Assembly (NCBI GenBank): GCA_002082585.1
Contig: CP020563.1
Coordinates: 4,210,001 to 4,274,000, forward strand
Reading direction: 5' to 3'
Length of the DNA: 64,000 bases
Source of the DNA: Kitasatospora albolonga
GTDB taxonomy: Bacteria > Actinomycetota > Actinomycetes > Streptomycetales > Streptomycetaceae
The notes below the pieces were generated by a model. That model saw only the letters and a list, made by a program, of their open reading frames with translations, did no database searches and was not told the DNA's origin. The translations under genes were made by a program, and so were the position numbers. Of the stretch, positions 7,439 through 15,609 are shown in pieces. Numbering within the stretch: the stretch's first letter is position 1; each line of letters starts with the position of its first letter.

Positions 7439-8718
7439 GGCCCCCGGGTCGAGGAGCCCGGCGGGCCGGACGCCGCAGGGGCGGACACCGCCGGACCGAC
7501 CGGGCCGACGTCTCCCGCTTCGCGCTGCGCGACCTCCTGTCGGAGGCCGTCGCGGGCGTGCTCCAGCGGCCGGCGCGCTCGGTGCTCACCGCACTGGGCA
7601 CGGTGCTGGGCATCGGGTCGTTCGTGGCCGTCCTCGGTCTGACGGCGACGACCTCATCCCAGATCGACGGCCGCTTCAACGCGCTGACCGCCACCGAGGT
7701 CACGGTCGAGGACATCGGTGCGGCCGACGGATCGGCCATCGGCGTCTCCTTCCCCGATGACGCGGCCGACCGGATCGAACGTCTCAACGGCGTCTCGGAC
7801 GCCGGCGTCTACTGGCCGGTGAGCCTCCCGGACGGCGCCGGCGTCCGGGCCTCCCCCGTCGGTGCCACCGTCGGTGAGGAGGAGACCCAGGTCGCGGCCG
7901 CGGGCCCGGGTGTCCTGCGCGCGGCGCAGCCCACGCTGGAGGCGGGGCGGCTCTTCGACGAATACCACGAGAAGGAAGCCGTCCCGGTGGCCGTCGTCGG
8001 CTCCGGGATGGCCGCCAGGCTCGGCATCACCACACTGGAGAGCCGTCCGGTCGTGTTCATCGGGGACCGGCCCTTCACGGTCATCGGCATCATCGGCGAC
8101 GTGCGGCGCAAGACCGATCTGCTGCTCTCCGTCGTCGTACCGGGCAGTGTCGCCGCCCGCGAGTGGGGCGAGCCCGGCGCGGAGTCCCCCGCCAGGATGC
8201 TGATATCCACGGAGCTGGGCGCAGCCACCCAGATCGCCGACCAGGCGCCCCTGGCCCTCGACCCGGCCCACCCGGAGCGGTTCAAGGCGGTTCCGCCACC
8301 GGACCCCAAGGCGCTGCGTGACACCGTCGGCTCGGACCTGAACCAGCTCTTCCTGCTGCTGGCCGTCGTGTGCCTGGTCATCGGGGCGGTCGGCATCGCC
8401 AACACGACCTTGGTGGCCGTGCTTGAGCGGACGGGAGAGATCGGTCTGCGTCGCACTCTGGGAGCGCGGGCCGGACACATCACCAGCCAGTTCCTGGCCG
8501 AGTCCGCGGCCCTGGGAACGGTGGGCGGGCTGGTGGGGACCGCGTTGGGCGCACTGACGGTGGTGGCCGTCGCGGTGGCGCGGGAGTGGACACCGGTCGT
8601 GCACCCCACCACGCTGCTCGCAGCGCCCCTGATCGGCCTGGTGACGGGGCTGCTCGCGGGGGCGTACCCGGCATGGCGGGCCAGCCGGATCGAGCCCGCC
8701 GAGGCGCTGCGTCGCTGA
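7435..8718 (+). CDS. MacB/FtsX-like ABC transporter permease
   Basis: 427 aa, GTG start overlapping the ATPase stop (GTGA). After an Arg-rich leader the protein has one membrane helix (residues about 45-70, LTALGTVLGIGSFVAVLGL), a large extracytoplasmic MacB_PCD domain, then three C-terminal helices (about 300-325, 355-385 and 395-415) with the FtsX signature IGLRRTLGARAGHITSQFLAES and the closing PAWRASRIEPAEALRR. With the adaptor and ATPase it forms a complete MacAB-like unit. Substrate unknown; the co-transcribed I36 protein and lipoprotein are the obvious candidates. Confidence 0.9.
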   Translation: MRPPGRGARRAGRRRGGHRRTDRADVSRFALRDLLSEAVAGVLQRPARSVLTALGTVLGIGSFVAVLGLTATTSSQIDGRFNALTATEVTVEDIGAADGSAIGVSFPDDAADRIERLNGVSDAGVYWPVSLPDGAGVRASPVGATVGEEETQVAAAGPGVLRAAQPTLEAGRLFDEYHEKEAVPVAVVGSGMAARLGITTLESRPVVFIGDRPFTVIGIIGDVRRKTDLLLSVVVPGSVAAREWGEPGAESPARMLISTELGAATQIADQAPLALDPAHPERFKAVPPPDPKALRDTVGSDLNQLFLLLAVVCLVIGAVGIANTTLVAVLERTGEIGLRRTLGARAGHITSQFLAESAALGTVGGLVGTALGALTVVAVAVAREWTPVVHPTTLLAAPLIGLVTGLLAGAYPAWRASRIEPAEALRR

Positions 8719-8722
8719 GTAC

Positions 8723-8774
8723 GGGCGTGCGACGGCGGCCGGGAGGGCCGGTGGCGGGCCGGGTCCGCACGCCC
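8723..8774 (+). terminator. Possible terminator after the MacB-like operon
   Basis: GGGCGTGCG at 8723-8731 pairs with CGCACGCCC at 8766-8774, and the GC-rich interior can pair further. There is no U-tract, as is common in Streptomyces. A GACAAT box at about 8811 and GGAGG before 8854 belong to the next gene. Confidence 0.4.
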
Positions 8775-8853
8775 CGCCGGGCCCCGCGCGCGCTCCGCCC
8801 CCTCCGTACGGGACAATCGGAACCGCTCCTGGATCAATCTACGCGGAGGCACC

Positions 8854-9768
8854 GTGTCCGGTTTTGTAGAAAAGCCCGAGCCCGTGCAGGTTCCGGGCCT
8901 CACCCACCTGCACACCGGCAAGGTGCGTGACCTGTACCGGAACGAGGCGGGCGACCTCGTCATGGTCGCCAGCGACCGTATCTCCGCCTACGACTGGGTC
9001 CTGCCGACCGAGATCCCCGACAAGGGCCGCGTCCTCACCAAGCTCTCGCTCTGGTGGTTCGACCAGCTCGCCGACCTCGTCCCCAACCACGTCATCTCCA
9101 CCGAGCTGCCGCCCGGCGCCCCGGCGGAGTGGGCGGGCCGCACCCTCGTCTGCAAGAACCTGCGCATGGTCCCGGTCGAGTGCGTGGCGCGCGGCTATCT
9201 CACCGGCTCCGGGCTGGTCGAGTACAACGCCTCCCGTACGGTCTGCGGCATCGGCCTCCCCGAGGGACTGGTCGACGGCTCCGAGCTGCCCGGCCCGGTC
9301 TTCACCCCCGCCACCAAGGCGGCCGTCGGCGACCACGACGAGAACGTGACGTACGAGGAGGTCGCCCACCAGGTCGGTGTGGAGACCGCCGCCGAGCTGC
9401 GCCGGACCACGCTCGACGTCTACCGCCGCGCGCGGGACATCGCCCACCACCGCGGGATCATCCTGGCCGACACCAAGTTCGAGTTCGGCCACGAGAGCAC
9501 CGAGGACGGCGGCGAGCGGCTGATCATCGCGGACGAGGTGCTGACCCCGGACTCCTCGCGCTTCTGGCCCGCCGCCACCTGGCAGCCCGGCCGCGCGCAG
9601 CCCTCGTACGACAAGCAGTTCGTCCGCGACTGGCTGACCTCCCCGGCCTCCGGCTGGGACCGCGCGAGCGAGACGCCGCCGCCCGCGCTCCCGCAGGAGA
9701 TCGTGGACGCGACCCGCGCCAAGTACATCGAGGCGTACGAAGTCCTGACCGGCGCCACCTGGGCGTGA
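8854..9768 (+). CDS. purC: SAICAR synthetase (PurC)
   Basis: 304 aa, GTG start with GCGGAGG 6-12 nt upstream. It catalyses the ATP-dependent joining of CAIR and aspartate to give SAICAR in de novo purine synthesis. Family motifs are visible in order: GKVRDLY near the N-terminus, VASDRISAYDWVLP, KGRVLTKLSLWWF, ECVARGYLTGSGL, IILADTKFEFG, and the substrate-loop DEVLTPDSSRFW, plus YDKQFVRDWL near the C-terminus. It appears monocistronic, ending before a strong bidirectional hairpin. The other purine genes are spread over the next 16 kb. Confidence 0.97.
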   Translation: MSGFVEKPEPVQVPGLTHLHTGKVRDLYRNEAGDLVMVASDRISAYDWVLPTEIPDKGRVLTKLSLWWFDQLADLVPNHVISTELPPGAPAEWAGRTLVCKNLRMVPVECVARGYLTGSGLVEYNASRTVCGIGLPEGLVDGSELPGPVFTPATKAAVGDHDENVTYEEVAHQVGVETAAELRRTTLDVYRRARDIAHHRGIILADTKFEFGHESTEDGGERLIIADEVLTPDSSRFWPAATWQPGRAQPSYDKQFVRDWLTSPASGWDRASETPPPALPQEIVDATRAKYIEAYEVLTGATWA

Positions 9769-9784
9769 CGGGCGGCGGATGAAA

Positions 9785-9826
9785 ACGGAGAAGGCCCCGG
9801 TCCTCAAGGACCGGGGCCTTCTCCGT
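9785..9826. terminator. Bidirectional terminator between purC and tRNA-Gly
   Basis: Near-perfect inverted repeat with 20-nt arms, starting ACGGAGAAGG at 9785 and ending CCTTCTCCGT at 9826, with essentially no loop. It sits between convergent purC and the minus-strand tRNA-Gly and can serve both. Confidence 0.9.
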
Positions 9827-9829
9827 AAC

Positions 9830-9905
9830 TGGAGCGGACGACCAGGTTCGAACTGGCGACCTCAACCTTGGCAAGGTTGCGCTCTACCAACTGAGCTACG
9901 TCCGC
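9830..9905 (-). tRNA. tRNA-Gly (GCC), copy 1
   Basis: Reverse complement folds as a cloverleaf: acceptor GCGGACG/CGTCCGC, anticodon stem CAACC/GGTTG with loop TTGCCAA (anticodon GCC), T arm with GGTTCGAACC. CCA is encoded (9830-9832 read as complement). Identical in sequence to the tRNA at 14102-14177. Confidence 0.97.
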
Positions 9906-9927
9906 GTGCGCCGAAGTGCGGTGCCCA

Positions 9928-10575
9928 CTATACCCAACCCCGCTCGCGGGCGAGACGCACCGCCGTATGCCGGTTCTCCGCACCGATCTTGGAGACGGCC
10001 GAGGAGAGGTAGTTGCGGACCGTCCCCTGCGAGAGCGAGGCCCGCTCCGCGATCTCCGCGACGGGCGCCCCGTCCGCCGCCAGTTCGAGCACCTCGGCCT
10101 CCCGGGCGGTCAGCGGGGAGTCCCCGGCGGAGATGGCGTCGGCCGCCAACTCCGGGTCGACGTAACGGTTTCCGGCGTGGACGGTACGAATGATCTCGGC
10201 GAGCCGACGGGCGCTGACGGTCTTGGGCACGAACCCGCGCACCCCGGCGGCCAGCGCCCGCTTGAGGTGCCCGGGGCGGCCGTGGCTGGTCACGATCATG
10301 GTGCGGCAGCCGGGGAGTTCGGCGCGCAGCGATGTGGCGACCTTCACACCGTCCGCGCCCGGCATCTGGAGATCGAGGACGGCGACATCGGGCCGGTGCG
10401 CGAGGGCCATCGCGAGCGCCTCGGGGCCGCTCGCCGCCTCCGCGACCACCACGAGGTCGTCCTCCAGCGCGAGCAGCGCGGCCAGCGCGCCCCGGATCAG
10501 GTGCTCGTCGTCGGCGAGCAGCACCCGCAGGGGCCGGCCGGAGCCCTCGGTGGTCATGTCCCCTTCGGCGGTCAT
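9928..10575 (-). CDS. NarL/LuxR-family response regulator (DesR-like)
   Basis: 215 aa; ATG at 10575 chosen for a GGGAGG site 7 nt upstream. The receiver domain (residues about 17-130) shows the acidic pair ADDEH, phospho-acceptor Asp in VAVLDLQMPG, and Lys in FVPKTVS. The C-terminal LuxR HTH (about 150-210) reads LTAREAEVLELAADG ... IAERASLSQGTVRNYLS. It should be phosphorylated by the DesK-like kinase encoded upstream on the same strand and most likely controls the ABC exporter genes of the cluster. The 205-bp gap to the kinase stop is filled with short repeats. Confidence 0.93.
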   Translation of the reverse strand: MTAEGDMTTEGSGRPLRVLLADDEHLIRGALAALLALEDDLVVVAEAASGPEALAMALAHRPDVAVLDLQMPGADGVKVATSLRAELPGCRTMIVTSHGRPGHLKRALAAGVRGFVPKTVSARRLAEIIRTVHAGNRYVDPELAADAISAGDSPLTAREAEVLELAADGAPVAEIAERASLSQGTVRNYLSSAVSKIGAENRHTAVRLARERGWV

Positions 10576-10589
10576 CCTCTTCCCTCCGG

Positions 10590-10800
10590 GCGGGCGGTAC
10601 GGGTGGTGTGGGCGGTACGGGTGTGGGTCACCGGTGCTCCGGCGGGGCGGGGCGGGCCGGAGAGGCGGTACGGGCGGTGGTCATCGGCCTGTCCGGGGAG
10701 GAGGCGGTACGGGGGGTGTCATCGGCCTGTCCGGGAAGAGGAAGAGGCGGTACGGGCCGGGGCCGGGGTCGTCCCGGTGGTCATCGGTCCTCCGGGGAGA
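10590..10800. repeat. GGCGGTACGGG / TCATCGGCCTGTCCGGG repeats
   Basis: The gap between the response regulator and the kinase holds several copies of GGCGGTACGGG and two copies of TCATCGG(C/T)CTGTCCGG(G) (about 10680-10735) that resemble the DNA encoding the kinase's own stop and final residues (TCATCGGTCCTCCGGGG at 10781). This looks like tandem duplication of the 3' end of the kinase gene. Confidence 0.6.
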
Positions 10801-12139
10801 GCGTCCGGGGTGTGGGGGACGGGCGGACCGCCGGGGCCGTGAGCGGGACCGTCGCCGTGACGCGGAACAGGCCCTCCCCGGCCGCCCCGGCCGCCAGCGA
10901 ACCGCCCAGGGCCGCGAGCCGCTCCCGCAGCCCGGCCAGCCCGGAGCCGCCGTCGGCCGGGTCCGTCCCCGTGGTGACGGCCCCGTCGTTCTCGACCTCC
11001 AGCACCACCGCGCCCGAAGCCGTCGTCAGCCGGATCACACAGTTCCGGGGGTCGCCGTGGCGCAGGACGTTGGTCGCCGCCTCGCGGACCACCCAGCCCA
11101 GGGCCGCCTGGACCGCCGGGGGCGCCCCGATCCCCGCCGGGCCGTCGGCGCCCTCCACGGTGCAGCTGATCCCGGCGGCCTCCAGCACGCCCTTGGCGCC
11201 CAGGAGTTCGGTGGGCAGGTCGGCCTCGCGGTAGCCCCGTACGACATCGCGTACCTCCTGCTGCGAGGCGCGGGCGATCCGCTGGACCTCGACCATCTGG
11301 TCCACGGCCGCCGCGTTCCCGCGCTGGGCCAGCTCCACGGCCAGCTCGCTCTTCAGCGCGATCACCGCCAGGTTCCGGCCCAGCACGTCGTGCATGTCCC
11401 GGCCGAACCGCAGCCGCTCCTCCGCCACCGCGAGCCGGGCCTGCATGTCCCGCGCGTCCTCCGCCTGCCACATCACCATCAGGGTCCAGGCGCTCGGCCG
11501 GGCCGAGCTGAGCACCAGCAGGATGACGACGGCCAGCGAGAGGGACGCCCCGAACAGCAGGCCGCCGGGCACTCCGACGGCCGCCAGGAGCGCCACCACG
11601 GCCGCCGCGAAGGCCGCGGAGCGGAGCAGGTACGTCCGGACGGGGACGAGGAGCACGTACGGGGTGGCGAACGCCAGGGGGAGGTCCAGCACCAGCAGGG
11701 CCAGCCCCGCCTCGCCGACGGCGTCCACCGCCGCCAGGGCCACCAGCAGCCCGGTGGCCGCCGCCAGCAGCACCGCCGGGAGCCGCAGCCGACGGGGCGG
11801 GAAGGGCTCCGCGCCCCGGTAGTGGGCGAAGGCGGGCCCCACATTGCGGTTGCTCAGCACGCACTGCATGACGTTCAGGGCGAAGAACGCCGCGCCGAGG
11901 GCCACCGCCCCCGGCCCCCGGTCCAGGATCGCGCCGAGCGGCATCAGGCCCCAGGACAGCAGGAAGACCCAGGGGAGCAGACAGAGCGTGACCCGGGTGT
12001 AGAGGTCGATGCGCTGGAGCTTGGTCCGCTCCTGCCAGTCGCGCCGCCAGCCCCGTACCCGCTCGGGTCCGATCACCTCGTCCAGCCCCTTCGTCCGGCC
12101 CCCGCGGGGAGTCCCGTCCCCGTGGGAATTCTTGTGCAC
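10781..12139 (-). CDS. DesK-family sensor histidine kinase
   Basis: 452 aa, GTG start placed directly after the upstream permease stop (TGAGTG). About 60 cytoplasmic residues precede five or six membrane helices (residues about 62-225). The HisKA_3 domain carries the H-box RFGRDMHDVLGRNLAVIAL with the phosphorylated His, followed by the ATPase domain with EAATNVLRHGDP (N-box) and DGGSGLAGLRERLAALGG (G-box). It is a membrane-sensing kinase of the class that pairs with NarL-type regulators; the partner is the next gene. Stimulus unknown, possibly lipid or envelope state, or the exporter's substrate. Confidence 0.93.
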   Translation of the reverse strand: MHKNSHGDGTPRGGRTKGLDEVIGPERVRGWRRDWQERTKLQRIDLYTRVTLCLLPWVFLLSWGLMPLGAILDRGPGAVALGAAFFALNVMQCVLSNRNVGPAFAHYRGAEPFPPRRLRLPAVLLAAATGLLVALAAVDAVGEAGLALLVLDLPLAFATPYVLLVPVRTYLLRSAAFAAAVVALLAAVGVPGGLLFGASLSLAVVILLVLSSARPSAWTLMVMWQAEDARDMQARLAVAEERLRFGRDMHDVLGRNLAVIALKSELAVELAQRGNAAAVDQMVEVQRIARASQQEVRDVVRGYREADLPTELLGAKGVLEAAGISCTVEGADGPAGIGAPPAVQAALGWVVREAATNVLRHGDPRNCVIRLTTASGAVVLEVENDGAVTTGTDPADGGSGLAGLRERLAALGGSLAAGAAGEGLFRVTATVPLTAPAVRPSPTPRTLSPEDR

Positions 12140-12964
12140 TCAGCCGCGCGGGTCCCAGCGGAACCACCGCTGCACAGCAAACACCGCGAACGCGGTCCAG
12201 GCCAGCGCCGTCACCCCGGCCGTGACCAGGTCGCCGGTCTCCGCGTGGCCGAGCCAGCCGTGCCGTACGAGGGTCATCACCCCGGTCAGCGGCAGCAGTT
12301 CGAACACCGAGGCCAGCCGGTCCGGGAAGACGTCCAGCGGGACGAAGATCCCCGAGCCGAAGAGCGAGACGAAGAACAGCGGCAACGTGGTGAGCTGCGA
12401 GGTCTGGACCGTACGGGTCATCGCGGAGGTCGCGGCGGCCAGCGCGGACATCATCACGAGGCCCACGACCAGACCCAGCAGGAACAGCTCGGGCCGCTTC
12501 GGGGCGGTCAGGTCGAAGGCGATCGCCCCGGCCACGACCAGCAGCACGCACTGGAGGAGCGCGAGGGCGACGGAGGGCAGGGCGGTGGCGGTGAGGATCT
12601 CGCGGTCGGTGATCTCGCCGGTGCGCAGCCGCTTGAGGACGAGTTCCTCGCGCCGGGTGACGTACCCGGTGACGAGGTTCATGTAGACCACCTGGACCAG
12701 CACGATGCCGATCCCGCCGGTGAGGGCGGCGCCCGCGATAGAGAGCCCGGTGCCCGCGAGGTCGATCTGCTGGAGCGAGGCCCGGATCGAGAAGATCATC
12801 ACGACCGGCAGCACCAGGGCCAGGAAGATCGCGGACCGGTTGCGGACCAGCAGGATCAGCTCGGCGCGGGCGAGGGCGGCCAGCCGCCGCCCGGAGGCGG
12901 AAGCCTTCGAGGGGGAGCGGCCGGGGGCCGTGCGGTCGTCCGCGAGGACGGTGGGCGTCGTCAT
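12140..12964 (-). CDS. ABC-2 type transporter permease
   Basis: 274 aa from ATG 12964, which overlaps the ATPase stop (ATGA). Six hydrophobic helices are apparent, with the ABC-2 signatures RNRSAIFLALVLPVVMIF at the first helix and GYVTRREELVLKRLRTGEIT in the cytoplasmic loop, and LFFVSLFGSGIFVPLDVFP before the last helices. This is the DrrB-like partner of the ATPase encoded just upstream. The pair probably exports a drug or lipid, under control of the downstream two-component system. Confidence 0.92.
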   Translation of the reverse strand: MTTPTVLADDRTAPGRSPSKASASGRRLAALARAELILLVRNRSAIFLALVLPVVMIFSIRASLQQIDLAGTGLSIAGAALTGGIGIVLVQVVYMNLVTGYVTRREELVLKRLRTGEITDREILTATALPSVALALLQCVLLVVAGAIAFDLTAPKRPELFLLGLVVGLVMMSALAAATSAMTRTVQTSQLTTLPLFFVSLFGSGIFVPLDVFPDRLASVFELLPLTGVMTLVRHGWLGHAETGDLVTAGVTALAWTAFAVFAVQRWFRWDPRG

Positions 12965-13971
12965 GCCGTCACCTTCTTCTTGCTGTCCATGGCCCCGGCC
13001 CCGCGCGGGTCCTCGGAACGGGAGCGGAGCTGGGTGTTCGCGATCTGGAGGAACGCCTCCTCCAGGGAGGCGGAGCGCGCGTCGAGCCCGAGCAGCGCCA
13101 CGCCCGACTCCTGTGCCCACCCGAGGAGTTCGTGCAGCGACTCCTGGAGCGTGGCGGTACGGATCTCGATCCGCTGCCCCTCGCCGCCCGCGCGCAGGGA
13201 GAGCGGAAGGTGCCCCGCCGGTACGCCGTCGGGCAGCGTGAACCGGATTCTGGCGGGCTGCGACGCGGTGACCTCGGCGGTCGTCCCGGCCGTCACGATC
13301 TGCCCCTGGTGCATGATCGCCAGCCGGTCCGCGAGCGCCTCGGCCTCCTCCAGGTAGTGCGTGGTCAGGAGTACGGTCGTGCCGCCGTCCCGGAGCGCCC
13401 GGATCAGCTCCCAGGTGTCGCGCCGCCCCTCCGCGTCCAGCCCCGTGGTCGGCTCGTCCAGGAAGAGCACCTCGGGCCGCGAGGTCAGGGCCAGCGCCAG
13501 GTCCAGGCGCCGCTTCTCCCCGCCGGACAGCTGCTTGACCCGCACCTTCGTACGGCTCGTGAGCCCGACCATCTCCAGGGCCTCGGCGGCGGGGCGGGCC
13601 CCGGTGGTGCACGCCGACCACATCCGCGCGGTCTCCAGGACGGTGAGGTCGGAGGGGAAGCCGCCCTCCTGGAGCATCACCCCGGTCCGGGGCCGGACGG
13701 CGGCGCGCTCGCGGTACGGGTCGTGGCCGAGGACCCTGATGGTCCCGGAGGTCGGGAGCGCCAGCCCCTCCAGGAGCTCCACGGTGGAGGTCTTGCCCGC
13801 GCCGTTCGTCCCGAGCAGGGCGAACAGCTCGCCGCGGGCCACGGAGAAGGAGACACCCGACACGGCCTCGAAGCCGTCCTGGTAGCTGCGGCGGACCCCG
13901 TCCGCCACGATCACCGGCCCGTCCACCACGGGACGGGCCGCCCGGTCGCTGAGAAAGTCGTCGCTGGTCAT
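12961..13971 (-). CDS. ABC-2 exporter ATP-binding protein (DrrA-like)
   Basis: 336 aa. Walker A LLGTNGAGKTSTVELL, signature LSGGEKRRLDLALAL, Walker B VLFLDEPTTGLD and H-loop LLTTHYLEEAE are intact, followed by a C-terminal extension of about 100 residues with the DrrA-type AIRI-like beta domain and LEEAFLQIAN. First gene of the four-gene set ATPase-permease-kinase-regulator, all overlapping or abutting except the repeat-filled gap before the regulator. No dedicated operator is obvious in the 90 bp upstream. Confidence 0.93.
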   Translation of the reverse strand: MTSDDFLSDRAARPVVDGPVIVADGVRRSYQDGFEAVSGVSFSVARGELFALLGTNGAGKTSTVELLEGLALPTSGTIRVLGHDPYRERAAVRPRTGVMLQEGGFPSDLTVLETARMWSACTTGARPAAEALEMVGLTSRTKVRVKQLSGGEKRRLDLALALTSRPEVLFLDEPTTGLDAEGRRDTWELIRALRDGGTTVLLTTHYLEEAEALADRLAIMHQGQIVTAGTTAEVTASQPARIRFTLPDGVPAGHLPLSLRAGGEGQRIEIRTATLQESLHELLGWAQESGVALLGLDARSASLEEAFLQIANTQLRSRSEDPRGAGAMDSKKKVTA

Positions 13972-14062
13972 GCTTCGAGCTTTCCGCCGGAGCGGGCCCG
14001 CGAGCAGTGCGCGCTGTCACCAGTGCCCATGACAAACGTCATGGCGGGGGAAGGCGAACACG

Positions 14063-14097
14063 ACAGAGGCCCTGACTGATTCGGTCAGGGCCTCTGT
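14063..14097 (-). terminator. Terminator downstream of tRNA-Gly copy 2
   Basis: 14-nt arms ACAGAGGCCCTGAC / GTCAGGGCCTCTGT around a 7-nt loop, immediately 3' of the minus-strand tRNA gene and between it and the divergent ABC gene start. Confidence 0.85.
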
Positions 14098-14101
14098 TCT
14101 G

Positions 14102-14177
14102 TGGAGCGGACGACCAGGTTCGAACTGGCGACCTCAACCTTGGCAAGGTTGCGCTCTACCAACTGAGCTACGTCCGC
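14102..14177 (-). tRNA. tRNA-Gly (GCC), copy 2
   Basis: Same 76 nt as the gene at 9830-9905, including encoded CCA; acceptor GCGGACG/CGTCCGC, anticodon loop TTGCCAA. Both copies are on the minus strand, giving a direct repeat about 4.27 kb apart around the two-component/ABC cluster. Confidence 0.97.
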
Positions 14178-14256
14178 AGTGCAACCACTCGGCTTTCACC
14201 GGTGGAGCGAGCACCACTCTACCTGATCCACCGGAGTGGTCCGAAGAGTCGTGCGG

Positions 14257-14328
14257 AGCGGGTGACAGGAATTGCACACTGCGCCTTCCCCCTGGAAGGG
14301 GGATGTTCTACTACTGAACTACACCCGC
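14257..14328 (-). tRNA. tRNA-Gly (TCC)
   Basis: Reverse complement gives acceptor GCGGGTG/CACCCGC, D arm with GTTCAGTAGTAGAAC, anticodon stem TCCCC/GGGGA with loop CTTCCAG (anticodon TCC). CCA is not encoded (CCG follows). It lies 79 bp upstream of the tRNA-Gly GCC gene on the same strand and may be co-transcribed. Confidence 0.93.
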
Positions 14329-14567
14329 ACGCTGCTGGGGGTTTCGGCTTTTCGGCCTCGCCCCTCGGCGTGCTCCAGACTCTAGCCGACCTGCGGGGGT
14401 GTCGCGCAAGTCGGCTCCCGGCGGGCCCCGTGAGGCGGGTCGGCGGGCGGTCCCGGAGCGTGCCGCGGAGCCGTGCGACGAGCCTCCCGGTCCGCCCGGT
14501 CGCGGCCCCGCGCACCCCTCCTGACGGAGCGTCCGCCGCCGGAGGGCGGACGCTCGCGCCCGGTTCC

Positions 14568-14903
14568 TCAGTCGGCCGCCTTGAACGCCTCGTAGACCTT
14601 CTTCGGGATGCGGCCCCGGGCCGGCACCTCCATCCGGTGCGAGCGGGCCCAGGCGCGGACGGCCGCGGGGTCCGGGGCGAGGGAGGTGTGGTGGTAGGCC
14701 GCGGGGGTCCTGCCGTGCTTGCTGGCATTTGTCTGCTTTCGACCGGCCGCCATGTAAGGCGCCAGGGTCTTCCGCAGTTTCTTCGCGTTGGCGGGATTGA
14801 GGTCGATCTCGTACGTCTTCCCGTCCAGGGCGAAGGTGACCGTTTCCGCCGCTGTTCCCCCGTCGATGTCGTCGGAGAGCGTAACCACTACGCGCTGGGC
14901 CAC
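14568..14903 (-). CDS. lsrL: Lsr2-family nucleoid protein (LsrL-type)
   Basis: 111 aa, GTG start with AGGAAAGGAC upstream. Lsr2 proteins bind AT-rich DNA and silence foreign and specialised-metabolism genes. The N-terminal dimerisation part (VVVTLSDDIDGG ... VTFALDGKTYEIDLN) and the C-terminal DNA-binding part with the AT-hook-like RGRIPKKVYEAF (residues about 97-108) are both present; length matches the family. Streptomyces carry two paralogues; the position beside divergent purS is, from memory, that of lsrL (SCO4076) rather than lsr2. The family assignment is certain, the paralogue name is inferred from synteny. Confidence 0.9.
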   Translation of the reverse strand: MAQRVVVTLSDDIDGGTAAETVTFALDGKTYEIDLNPANAKKLRKTLAPYMAAGRKQTNASKHGRTPAAYHHTSLAPDPAAVRAWARSHRMEVPARGRIPKKVYEAFKAAD

Positions 14904-15357
14904 GGATATCGGTCCTTTCCTACGGCGTCGGCGCGTCGGGCGTGCGCCGGTGGGCCGGCCTTCCGGCTGTTAGGCGGATACGGGTCGACTGCTGTCGACT
15001 GTTCCGGTGTTCCCGGGGCAATGCTGCTTTCCCCGGTAATCATTTGTACAGCGGTGGGTACCGCATTGTGAAGCCCAGCCAATTACATCCGCGTGTCCGG
15101 GCGCAATCCCGGGCGTGATTCTTTCCCAGGACTTTTCCCACCGGTTGTCGTGGCCGATATCCCGATGTGATCCGCGCCGGACCCGATGTGATCTGTGCCG
15201 GACCTGTGGGGGTCCGGCCGCCGTATCCGTTCTGTATCCGTTCCGTCTCATATCTACCCGCGTAGAAATTTCGGGCAGGTACGCTGAGTGGACCCGCGGG
15301 GGTCTGGGGAACCCCCCGGAGAGACAGCCGCACCACACCACCACACCGGGAGTGCCA
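14904..15357. other. Divergent lsrL-purS intergenic region with direct repeats
   Basis: 454 bp without a gene, less GC-rich than its surroundings, especially 15030-15100. It holds a 21-bp tandem pair beginning CCCGATGTGATC at 15161 and 15182, then a TGTATCCGTTC-type pair at about 15222-15245. Both promoters must lie here. A GGGAG at 15348-15352 is the purS ribosome site. Since Lsr2 proteins prefer AT-rich DNA, lsrL autoregulation through the softer half is possible. Confidence 0.6.
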
Positions 15358-15609
15358 GTGGCACGCGTCGTAGTCGACGTCATGCTCAAGCCGGAGATCC
15401 TCGACCCGCAGGGACAGGCGGTGCAGCGTGCGCTGCCCCGTCTTGGCTTCGAGGGAATCGCGGACGTTCGTCAGGGAAAGCGTTTCGAGCTGGAGGTCGA
15501 GGGGCCGGTCGACGACGCCGCCCTCGCCCGTATTAACGAGATGGCCGAGACCTTCCTCGCCAACACCGTCATCGAGGACTTCGTCGTGAAGGTGGAGGAG
15601 GAGAAGTGA
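15358..15609 (+). CDS. purS: FGAM synthase subunit PurS
   Basis: 83 aa from GTG 15358 (GGGAG 5 nt upstream); the frame is open further upstream but that part is not PurS-like. PurS is the small bridging subunit of the three-part phosphoribosylformylglycinamidine synthase. Family features: [19 protein letters not shown] at the start and [10 protein letters not shown] mid-protein. It overlaps purQ by 4 bp (GTGA) and begins the purS-purQ-purL operon. Confidence 0.96.
   Translation: MARVVVDVMLKPEILDPQGQAVQRALPRLGFEGIADVRQGKRFELEVEGPVDDAALARINEMAETFLANTVIEDFVVKVEEEK

Noticed and set aside
10190..13357. 1000-codon frame opposite the kinase and ABC genes
   Set aside because: No ribosome site or recognisable domain; the opposite strand encodes four clear proteins.
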